Part shown: in pieces, positions 14,341 through 19,054 of the stretch
Layout: every line of letters starts with the position of its first letter
How positions within the stretch are numbered: the stretch's first letter is position 1
Assembly: GCA_947587115.1 (NCBI GenBank)
Contig: CANPXY010000017.1
Coordinates: 1-19,054, forward strand
Reading direction: 5' to 3'
Source: an uncultured Bacilli bacterium
GTDB taxonomy: Bacteria; Bacillota_I; Bacilli_A; RF39; UBA660
DNA: 19,054 nucleotides
Translations under genes and position numbers: made by a program
Notes under the pieces: model-generated
Told to the model about the DNA's origin: nothing
Seen by the model: only the letters and a program-made list of their open reading frames with translations
Database searches by the model: none

Positions 14341-14443
14341 AAATCACACCCAAAAGAACACTTTTACCAAAGGAACACTTGAGGAGTCGTGATTAAATCT
14401 GCATTATTGATAACTTGTACTTTTTTCATCTTAATCACCCTCC
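14327..14443 (-). promoter_or_regulatory. Ribosome-mediated attenuator with alternative RNA pairings
   Basis: Three competing helices can be drawn on the minus-strand RNA. (a) 14443-14440 GGAG with 14386-14383 CUCC plus 14438-14431 GUGAUUAA with 14396-14389 UUAAUCAC: 12 bp, hides the leader ribosome site. (b) 14407-14389 with 14347-14327: 19 bp broken by two single-base bulges (14343 and 14337), an antiterminator. (c) the terminator 14340-14318. Helices a and b share the leader segment, and b and c share the terminator left arm. A ribosome paused early on the leader would block a, allow b and prevent c, giving read-through. The pairings are read directly from the sequence; the regulatory logic is inferred from known attenuators. 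Confidence 0.75.
14364..14429 (-). CDS. 21-codon leader peptide of the attenuator
   Basis: ATG at 14429-14427 opens a 21-codon frame ending TAA. The peptide begins MKKVQVINNADLI and ends TTPQVFLW. A very strong ribosome binding site (GGAGGGTGA, 14443-14435) precedes it, much better than that of the 637-residue gene downstream. The middle of the ORF (codons 8-14) is the segment that can pair either with the ribosome binding site region or with the terminator's left side. This is what a regulatory leader peptide looks like: small, well initiated and followed by a terminator. I do not recognise the peptide. The final codon is the only tryptophan. Confidence 0.75.
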   Translation of the reverse strand: MKKVQVINNADLITTPQVFLW

Positions 14444-14461
14444 TTCATGATTTACAACCAT

Positions 14462-14490
14462 AATATATCATAAGTTTACTCTTTTGTAAA
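14462..14490 (-). promoter_or_regulatory. Promoter of the attenuator operon
   Basis: TTTACA (14490-14485) and TATATT (14467-14462) on the minus strand are exactly 17 bases apart. Transcription would start near 14455, about 12 bases before the leader ribosome binding site. Confidence 0.65.
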
Positions 14491-14491
14491 C
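14474..14491. promoter_or_regulatory. Inverted repeat overlapping the -35 and spacer
   Basis: GTTTAC - 6 bases - GTAAAC, perfect 6-bp arms covering the -35 and part of the spacer of the operon promoter. A repressor operator is plausible. It has no T-run, so it is a poor terminator for the acetyltransferase gene upstream. Confidence 0.45.
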
Positions 14492-14496
14492 CGTTT

Positions 14497-15042
14497 TTAT
14501 ATGTGATCAACTTTGTTTTTTAGGGATAAAATATTTTCATAATAATAAACATTTTCTGTTAATGTCTGCTCTGCAATATGAAGTACATTCGTATCTACTA
14601 GTTGTCCACCCATATGTTGATAAAATGTATTCGTAGGATTATCTATTAGACATCCAATGACCATATCGTGGTATCCCATATCAATTAACTCTTCGATGGC
14701 CTTGTGAAAAAGAATTTTCCCATATCCTTTCTTCTTTGCATTATCTAATAAATATAATGCTCCCAATTCTCCACAGTGCGGATATTTATCATATTTTGAT
14801 TTTCTAACTCTTAAAATTCCTACATAGTCATGATCAACTTTAAGCAAAAATCGTCTACTATCATCCCTCAAACCCTCAATCAAGCGTTTCGTCGCTTGTT
14901 GGATCTCTTCTTCTTTGTTGATCTGTATCAAAAAATCGCCATTGACAATTCCTTGATAAGATTGATACCATGCAAGAGCATTCACTCGAGCATAATCTTT
15001 GGCATTGTTAATATTAAGTTTTTCAATATTATAACTCATCAT
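14497..15042 (-). CDS. GNAT family acetyltransferase
   Basis: A 181-residue GCN5-related N-acetyltransferase. The central fold is visible as YVGILRVRKSK, then GELGALYLLDNAKKKGYGKILF (91-112, acetyl-CoA loop K-K-G-Y-G), MVIGCLIDNPTNTFYQHMGG (128-146, including N135 and Y141), and a final strand VYYYEN. Substrate unknown. AGGAG lies 3 bases before the first ATG (15042) and 6 before the second (15039), so the true start may be the second. It follows the HAD gene by 6 bases and probably shares its transcript. It lies upstream of the attenuator promoter with no strong terminator between. Confidence 0.85.
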   Translation of the reverse strand: MMSYNIEKLNINNAKDYARVNALAWYQSYQGIVNGDFLIQINKEEEIQQATKRLIEGLRDDSRRFLLKVDHDYVGILRVRKSKYDKYPHCGELGALYLLDNAKKKGYGKILFHKAIEELIDMGYHDMVIGCLIDNPTNTFYQHMGGQLVDTNVLHIAEQTLTENVYYYENILSLKNKVDHI

Positions 15043-15048
15043 TTACTC

Positions 15049-15618
15049 CTATTCTCTATTGATTTTATTATTTTGATCAATAAAACTACATATCTCATCA
15101 AAGATATTTGTTTTTTTATCCACTTTTATTGTATTAATGTTTAACTTTTTTGCTCCGTCGGTATTTTTTGAATTATCATCTAAAAATAATAATTCTTCTG
15201 GCAATAAATTGAACTTATTCAATATGTGATTATAAAAATCAGCATTAGGCTTTATTTTGTGAATTTCAGCTGAAATTATCACATCATCTAAATAGTCGAC
15301 ACCCAATGTTTCCCAAATAAAATTTCTTATAAAAGAGACGTGATTGGTTGCAATAATAATTTTTAAATTCGGATATCTTTGCTTTATTTTGTGAAATAGA
15401 TCTTTATCTTTAATAGCATAAAGTTTATCAATCAAGTCTTCTGTAACTCTCATAATTACGGAATCTTTAGAAATCAATTTTCTTGCTTCCAGCAAATAAT
15501 CAGCATCATTGATATTGTCTCCAAACATCCGCTCTAACTGATCTTCTTCATTGGTCAATACGATATCTCTTTCCGTAACTAAAACCCCTACCAAATCAAA
15601 TGCAATTACTTTAATCAT
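15049..15618 (-). CDS. HAD superfamily hydrolase
   Basis: A 189-residue haloacid dehalogenase-type hydrolase, probably a phosphatase. Motif I is IAFDLVGVLV with nucleophile D8. The usual second aspartate at +2 is V10, as in HAD members of the FDxxGVL type. Motif II is IIATNH (T91), motif III lysine is in HKIKPNADFY (K121/K123), and motif IV is LFLDDNSKN (D147, D148). A helical cap lies at about 20-75. Start: ATG at 15618 is 7 bases after GAGGAG; the frame extends to 15633 without a better site. It is followed by a GNAT gene after 6 bases. Substrate unknown; AT-rich like its neighbours. Confidence 0.85.
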   Translation of the reverse strand: MIKVIAFDLVGVLVTERDIVLTNEEDQLERMFGDNINDADYLLEARKLISKDSVIMRVTEDLIDKLYAIKDKDLFHKIKQRYPNLKIIIATNHVSFIRNFIWETLGVDYLDDVIISAEIHKIKPNADFYNHILNKFNLLPEELLFLDDNSKNTDGAKKLNINTIKVDKKTNIFDEICSFIDQNNKINRE

Positions 15619-15638
15619 AAATGCGCTCCTCAACTCCC

Positions 15639-15652
15639 AAAACTATAGTTTT
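15639..15652. repeat. 14-bp perfect palindrome upstream of the HAD gene
   Basis: AAAACTATAGTTTT is self-complementary and lies just upstream of the HAD gene's ribosome binding site. It could be an operator, but AT-rich palindromes also arise by chance. The rest of the 117-base gap (15619-15735) shows no convincing promoter or terminator. Confidence 0.3.
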
Positions 15653-15735
15653 TATAATATTTAATAATGTCTATTTGCACACCTCTTTTATATTTTGTTT
15701 CCTATCGTGTCTTTAGACATTCCTTATCTTTTTAG

Positions 15736-16587
15736 TTAACATTCTATTATCTTATCATCAACAATCATTATCTCTTTTCCTAGTGGTAACAAATTGTTAT
15801 TTACCCCATGCCCTAAATTGTTACAAACTAAAATAGGGATTGTAAAATCTTTGAATATTTTTTTGTAGAAATCAATATGCTCACCATAATCTCCTAATAT
15901 AATGCCTTTGATATTTTTTAAAATTTCTGCTTGTCTAAACTGATGGATGATACTTTCAAACTCGCATTCATTTGTTTCCTTGTTTGAAGCTTCTAAATAT
16001 AATATACAATTTTTACTTTCCGGAAAAAATTTAGTTCCTATTATTCTTCTTAATGACTGAATATTGCCACCAATTGCAATTCCTTTACAAGTTCCTTTAT
16101 TTATAATAATATTTTGTTTTTCCACAAATATCTCTTTATTATTATTTATGATTTTTTCTTTTAAACACTTCACCGAAAACATACTATCAGATTTCCCCAA
16201 GCTTTTGACATTAGGCCCAATATAGGAAATATTATTATTCATTTTGTAAAAGGCATTTAACAATAAAGTCGGATTACTATTGCCAATAAAAACATTGTTT
16301 TTGATTTTTTCATAATCTAAATAATCGAGAATCACATTGGAATTAATACCACCAGTAGAAAAAATAATATATTTTGCTTTTGATGCAACTTCATATATGT
16401 CATTTAGTTTTTCTTCAATGCTGCCACAAAAACAATTCGAATTCGTATTGGAAAAAACATTTTTTCCTATTATGACTTCAAAACCAGCGTTTTCTATTTT
16501 TTTTACACCTTTATTAAATTCAGCCATTCCTTTATCGCCAATTATGGAAGATGCTGGTGAAACAATACCTATTTTTATTTTGTCCAT
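15736..16587 (-). CDS. S66 peptidase (LD-carboxypeptidase / MccF-like)
   Basis: A 283-residue cytoplasmic serine peptidase of family S66. The Ser-Glu-His set is visible: S104 in VFIGNSNPTLLLNAF, E199 in ILYLEASNKET and H260 in NLGHGVNNNLLPLG. The N-terminus (IKIGIVSPASS) and STGGINSNVILDYLDYEKI match the family fold. Family members trim the terminal D-residue of muropeptides (LdcA) or cleave microcin C-type peptidyl-nucleotides for self-immunity (MccF). The nucleophile loop GNSNPT deviates from the common GxSDxT. GAGGAAGG precedes the ATG. It lies 37 bases after the pyrophosphatase-like gene on the same strand. Codon use is very AT-rich with many Asn, suggesting acquisition. Confidence 0.87.
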   Translation of the reverse strand: MDKIKIGIVSPASSIIGDKGMAEFNKGVKKIENAGFEVIIGKNVFSNTNSNCFCGSIEEKLNDIYEVASKAKYIIFSTGGINSNVILDYLDYEKIKNNVFIGNSNPTLLLNAFYKMNNNISYIGPNVKSLGKSDSMFSVKCLKEKIINNNKEIFVEKQNIIINKGTCKGIAIGGNIQSLRRIIGTKFFPESKNCILYLEASNKETNECEFESIIHQFRQAEILKNIKGIILGDYGEHIDFYKKIFKDFTIPILVCNNLGHGVNNNLLPLGKEIMIVDDKIIEC

Positions 16588-16624
16588 TTTTAGCCTTCCT
16601 CAAATATATTGTTAAACTTCTCTT

Positions 16625-16972
16625 TCATGCTCTAATGATAATGGATTCAAAATAACGTTCTTGGAATTCTGTTAATGCTCGAATTGCATCATCAGAATAA
16701 TTCACATCCTTAGGTACAACGATCAACTTGTCATCATCATCATTGGTACGATGAATGAGCGCAATCACTTTCCCTTTAAACTCTTGAACAGCCTCAAAAC
16801 ATCCTAGCACATAAGCATCCAGTTCTTCTCCATCACCACTTACTGTATGTGGAATGAACCCATAGTTGACTATATAAATAAAACCATGTTTTGGATGCTT
16901 AGATCCTAAGGGACGGTCAATCTTTACAACTACTTCTTTATTTAAATAATCGATCGCTTGCGTTTTTGCCAT
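16625..16972 (-). CDS. Short inorganic pyrophosphatase-like protein
   Basis: A 115-residue protein related to family I inorganic pyrophosphatases: VVKIDRPLGSKHPKHGFIYIVNYGFIP (15-41), DGEELDAYVLG (47-57) and a C-terminal segment with DDDDKLIVVP. Classic enzymes are about 170 residues with D-x-D-P-x-D; here that motif reads D47-G-E-E-L-D52, so metal binding may differ. It may still hydrolyse pyrophosphate, or another pyrophosphate-containing molecule. Start: ATG at 16972 is 4 bases after GAGGTGG and has a good promoter; the frame to 17026 runs through the promoter and is rejected. It diverges from der and may be co-transcribed with the S66 peptidase downstream. Confidence 0.8.
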   Translation of the reverse strand: MAKTQAIDYLNKEVVVKIDRPLGSKHPKHGFIYIVNYGFIPHTVSGDGEELDAYVLGCFEAVQEFKGKVIALIHRTNDDDDKLIVVPKDVNYSDDAIRALTEFQERYFESIIIRA

Positions 16973-16997
16973 TCTACCACCTCTTTTAATTGATTTC

Positions 16998-17026
16998 ATT
17001 ATATAGCACAATCTTCGAAAAAACAA
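16998..17026 (-). promoter_or_regulatory. Promoter of the pyrophosphatase-like gene
   Basis: TTGTTT (17026-17021) and a consensus TATAAT (17003-16998) on the minus strand are separated by 17 bases, just before the ribosome binding site. Confidence 0.75.
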
Positions 17027-17049
17027 TTCCTATCGTTCGCATAATCTCA

Positions 17050-17079
17050 TTGTGTTCCATGAAAGTTTTATGATATAAT
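17050..17079 (+). promoter_or_regulatory. Promoter of der
   Basis: An extended -10, TGATATAAT (TATAAT at 17074-17079), with TTGTGT (17050-17055) 18 bases upstream. It lies 25 bases before the der ATG and diverges from the pyrophosphatase promoter. Confidence 0.7.
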
Positions 17080-17103
17080 ACTCATGAATTGGAGGTGAAA
17101 TCC

Positions 17104-18414
17104 ATGTCAAAACCAACTGTTGCATTAGTAGGAAGACCAAATGTTGGCAAAAGCACAATCTTTAATAAAATTGTCGGGAAGAAGATTGCCATTATCGAAG
17201 ATACGCCAGGTGTAACACGAGATCGTCTTTACAGTGAGGCAACTTACAATCAATACAAATTCAATTTGATCGATACTGGTGGAATTGATATTTCTAGTGA
17301 AGTATTCAATGATGAAATTAAAATTCAAGCAGAGATTGCAATCGAAGAAGCTGATGTTGTCGTCTTTATCGTCGATGGAAAAGAAGGACTTACCCAAAAT
17401 GACTTTGTCGTACGAGATATATTGCGCAAATCCAAAAAGAAGATCATTGTCGCCATCAACAAAATGGATCACAAAGAGGCACAAGAGAACATCTATGATT
17501 TCTATGAATTGGGGTTTGATACTTACATCCCGATCAGCGGGATTCACAATATTGGCTTTATCGAACTGATGGATGCGATCACGATGGATTTCCCACAAAC
17601 GCAAGAGGAAGAAGAAGATCAGCGCTTGAAATTTTCGATCATTGGACGCCCGAACGTTGGCAAAAGCAGCTTAATGAACGCTATTTTAAATGAAGAACGT
17701 GTTGTCGTCAGCGATATTGCAGGAACAACACGTGACTCCGTAGATTCTGTTTTTAAATATAACGGAGAAGAATATGTGGTCATCGATACGGCGGGTATGC
17801 GAAAAAAGGGAAAAGTTTTTGAATCCATCGAAAAATACAGTTTACTTCGTTCTTTACGCGCAATTGACAGAAGTGATATCTGTTTGGTAGTCATCAATGC
17901 CGAGGAAGGAATTAAAGAGCACGACAAACATATCGCAGGACTTGCGATCGAAAAAGGAAAAGGCTTGATCTTAGTTGTCAACAAATGGGACACCGTAGAC
18001 GATATGACGATGAATGACTATACGAAATTATTGCGAAATGAATTTCAGTTTGCTACCTATGCTCCGATTGTCTTCCTATCGGCACTTACTAAAAAACGCC
18101 TTCATACTCTCATGCCAGAGATCATCAAAGTCGGCGAAAACATCCAAAGAGAGATCAAAACCAATGTCTTAAATGATGTCATCATGGAAGCCTATCAATT
18201 AAATCTGCCGCCTTCCTACAAAACGAAACGACTTAAGATCTACTTTACATCACAGACAGGAATTAAACCACCAAAGTTTACCTTCCGCGTCAACAACAAA
18301 GGACTCGTTCACTTCTCTTATGAACGCTACTTAGAGAATAAATTACGTGAAAACTTTGAACTGACGGGAACGCCAATTACTCTACAATTTAAAAATCGAG
18401 GTGACGAATCATGA
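17104..18414 (+). CDS. der: Ribosome assembly GTPase Der (EngA)
   Basis: A 436-residue GTPase with two tandem G domains, needed for 50S subunit assembly. G domain 1: GRPNVGKST (10-18), DTPGVTRD, IDTGG and NKMD. G domain 2 (from about 178): GRPNVGKSS, GTTRDS, IDTAGM and NKWD. A KH-like domain follows (from about 355), including LPPSYKTKRLKIYF and a basic end. Length matches Bacillus Der (436). Start: ATG at 17104 follows GGAGGTG by 6 bases; an in-frame ATG at 17089 has no site. The stop overlaps the next gene's start as ATGA. Confidence 0.97.
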   Translation: MSKPTVALVGRPNVGKSTIFNKIVGKKIAIIEDTPGVTRDRLYSEATYNQYKFNLIDTGGIDISSEVFNDEIKIQAEIAIEEADVVVFIVDGKEGLTQNDFVVRDILRKSKKKIIVAINKMDHKEAQENIYDFYELGFDTYIPISGIHNIGFIELMDAITMDFPQTQEEEEDQRLKFSIIGRPNVGKSSLMNAILNEERVVVSDIAGTTRDSVDSVFKYNGEEYVVIDTAGMRKKGKVFESIEKYSLLRSLRAIDRSDICLVVINAEEGIKEHDKHIAGLAIEKGKGLILVVNKWDTVDDMTMNDYTKLLRNEFQFATYAPIVFLSALTKKRLHTLMPEIIKVGENIQREIKTNVLNDVIMEAYQLNLPPSYKTKRLKIYFTSQTGIKPPKFTFRVNNKGLVHFSYERYLENKLRENFELTGTPITLQFKNRGDES

Positions 18415-18593
18415 CTTTCTTTAAAAGAGAAAATCCTAAAACTGCACTAGAAGGGATCGATCGTGCATTAGAGCTATTGAACGAACGATATGAAAAGAAA
18501 CAGATTACGATCGAACAATATCAAAAACAATGTATGGAATTCGCTCAAAAAAGAGAAAAATATCAAAAGCAACTTGATAAACAAAATCGATAA
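18411..18593 (+). CDS. Hypothetical 60-residue coiled-coil/SHOCT-like protein
   Basis: A 60-residue, highly charged helical protein. The segment LLNERYEKKQITIEQYQKQCMEF resembles the short SHOCT pattern (a helix, a glycine-less turn with I-T-x-E-x-Y/F, then a second helix), and the remainder is coiled-coil like. It starts within the der stop (ATGA overlap) with AGGTGA 6 bases upstream inside der, so the two are translationally coupled. The function is unknown. Coupling to der suggests the two are made together but does not by itself show a link. Confidence 0.65.
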   Translation: MTFFKRENPKTALEGIDRALELLNERYEKKQITIEQYQKQCMEFAQKREKYQKQLDKQNR

Positions 18594-18619
18594 CCAAAAC
18601 TTTCCTTCCACATATACTA
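18593..18619 (+). promoter_or_regulatory. Possible sigma-K (or sigma-E) promoter of spoVIF
   Basis: CATATACTA at 18611-18619 fits the mother-cell -10 pattern CATA-N3-TA, with AC (18593-18594) 16 bases upstream as expected for sigma-K. Bacillus spoVIF is known to be sigma-K controlled. Against it: the start would fall very close to or within the ribosome binding site. Confidence 0.3.
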
Positions 18620-18640
18620 TGTTAGGAGGAGAGTTTTTTT

Positions 18641-18880
18641 ATGTTTCAAGATGCTTTCTTTAAGCGCGTAGAAAATAAGACCCATGTCGATAAAAAAACC
18701 ATTATATCGCTTGCTCAAAAATTACAGAATTCTAATATGAAGGATGAAAAAGTTTTAAGAGAATTGGTCCAAGAAATTGGGGAAATTGCCGGCAAAGATG
18801 TCTGTGAGGAGAAAACGAATAAAATCGTCAATGCCATTATGAAGGACAACGTGCCAAAAGATATCGATAAAATGTTTTGA
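18641..18880 (+). CDS. spoVIF: Stage VI sporulation protein F (SpoVIF)
   Basis: A 79-residue protein matching the SpoVIF family: FFKRVENKTHVDKKTIISLA (7-26), the core LQNSNMKDEKVLRELV and a C-terminal KIVNAIMKDNVPKDIDKMF. In Bacillus, SpoVIF (YjcC) acts late in sporulation in the mother cell and is needed for correct spore coat assembly. It has its own strong ribosome site (AGGAGGAGAG) and is followed by a terminator, so it is probably transcribed alone. Recognition is from the family pattern as remembered, without an alignment. It is the main evidence that the organism can form endospores. Confidence 0.82.
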   Translation: MFQDAFFKRVENKTHVDKKTIISLAQKLQNSNMKDEKVLRELVQEIGEIAGKDVCEEKTNKIVNAIMKDNVPKDIDKMF

Positions 18881-18886
18881 GTGTTA

Positions 18887-18915
18887 AAAAAACGACTATT
18901 TGTCGTTTTCTTTTT
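18887..18915 (+). terminator. Intrinsic terminator of spoVIF
   Basis: AAAACGAC - 5 bases - GTCGTTTT, 8-bp stem, followed by C and five Ts, seven bases after the spoVIF stop. Confidence 0.87.
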
Positions 18916-18925
18916 GTGAAACGAA

Positions 18926-18948
18926 AACCCCCAGTTATACTGGGGGTT
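18926..18948. repeat. IS200 left-end hairpin
   Basis: Perfect 9-bp arms AACCCCCAG and CTGGGGGTT around TTATA, extendable by one T-A pair. On the minus strand it is followed by TTTTCG. In IS200 the corresponding structure serves both as TnpA substrate and as a block to outside transcription. Confidence 0.8.
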
Positions 18949-18976
18949 CCAAAAAGCTTCAGCGTTGCAAAAAGAA

Positions 18977-19031
18977 ACCTCCTCTGATAAACTAAATGCG
19001 GTTTGACGACTGCAAAAAGTGAAGAGGAGGT
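18977..19031 (+). promoter_or_regulatory. Stem hiding the transposase ribosome binding site
   Basis: ACCTCCTCT (18977-18985) is the exact complement of AGAGGAGGT (19023-19031), which contains the tnpA Shine-Dalgarno box. An inner stem GCGGT / ACTGC lies between. Sequestration of the site in a 5' stem is the known way IS200 keeps transposase low. Confidence 0.75.
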
Positions 19032-19038
19032 GTCCTGA

Positions 19039-19054
19039 ATGGACGAGAATAGTT
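19039..19054 (+). CDS. tnpA: IS200-family transposase TnpA, first codons only
   Basis: ATG at 19039 starts MDENS and is cut by the window end. GAGGAGGTG lies 7 bases upstream. The five residues fit the N-terminus of IS200-type Y1 transposases that I recall from gut Firmicutes. The main support is the leader structure upstream. The enzyme moves the element as single-stranded DNA using one tyrosine. Partial, so the family cannot be confirmed here. Confidence 0.6.

Larger units (their letters stand above)
18924..19054 (+). mobile_element. Left end of an IS200/IS605-family insertion sequence
   Basis: Immediately after the spoVIF terminator the text changes character. A strong hairpin (AACCCCCAG - 5 bases - CTGGGGGTT) is followed by a structured leader with a hidden ribosome binding site and the first codons of an IS200-type transposase. 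These elements have no terminal inverted repeats; the subterminal hairpin is the single-strand recognition structure of TnpA. The exact left boundary cannot be fixed from one side, and the rest of the element is beyond the window. Confidence 0.75.

Noticed and set aside
14474..14491. Palindrome as terminator of the upstream GNAT gene
   Set aside because: No T-run follows on the minus strand and it overlaps a good promoter; an operator is the better reading.
17125..17604. 159-codon open frame antisense to der
   Set aside because: Shadow of the first G domain of der; no ribosome site, and the sense-strand protein is unmistakable.
1..19054. CRISPR array or tRNA genes
   Set aside because: No regularly spaced direct repeats and no cloverleaf-type sequences with GGTTCGA-like loops were found on either strand by eye.

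Overview
The window is a low-GC Gram-positive (Bacillota) chromosome segment. The sporulation gene spoVIF at the right end points to an endospore former. The gene order pgsA-recA, gpsB-rnpB, recU-PBP1A-nth-dnaD-cca and der is that of Bacilli and relatives. The overall look (AT-rich, compact, an IS200-type element) suggests an Erysipelotrichia-like gut Firmicute, but that placement is inference.

Region 1-2.3 kb (minus strand): the recA 5' end behind a LexA box and sigma-A promoter, then pgsA and a short RodZ-like gene, the type-B RNase P RNA, gpsB, and a 37-codon gene too short for ordinary gene calling. Region 2.3-5.9 kb (plus): recU and a class A penicillin-binding protein with extra membrane and C-terminal domains, overlapping in one operon. 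Region 5.9-11 kb (minus): nth-dnaD, cca, hup, two unknown membrane genes and trpS. Several terminators overlap or abut the stop codons.

Region 11-16.6 kb (minus) is an accessory block: a C39-like cysteine protease, GNAT acetyltransferases, a 637-residue protein that reads as GNAT + transglutaminase-like + GNAT + ASCH, a HAD phosphatase and an S66 (LdcA/MccF-like) peptidase. The most notable signal is in front of the 637-residue gene. A well-initiated 21-codon leader ORF is followed by a perfect intrinsic terminator, and three mutually exclusive RNA pairings can be drawn: the Shine-Dalgarno region with mid-leader (anti-antiterminator), mid-leader with the terminator's left side (19 bp, antiterminator), and the terminator itself. 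This is the layout of ribosome-mediated attenuation, as seen for inducible antibiotic resistance and amino acid operons. It would control a 62-codon gene, the four-domain fusion, a GNAT and the C39-like protein as one operon.

Region 16.6-19 kb: a short pyrophosphatase-like gene diverges from der, which overlaps a 60-codon gene. Then come spoVIF with its terminator and the left end of an IS200/IS605-family element, cut by the window edge. The IS leader carries a strong hairpin and a stem that would hide the transposase ribosome binding site.
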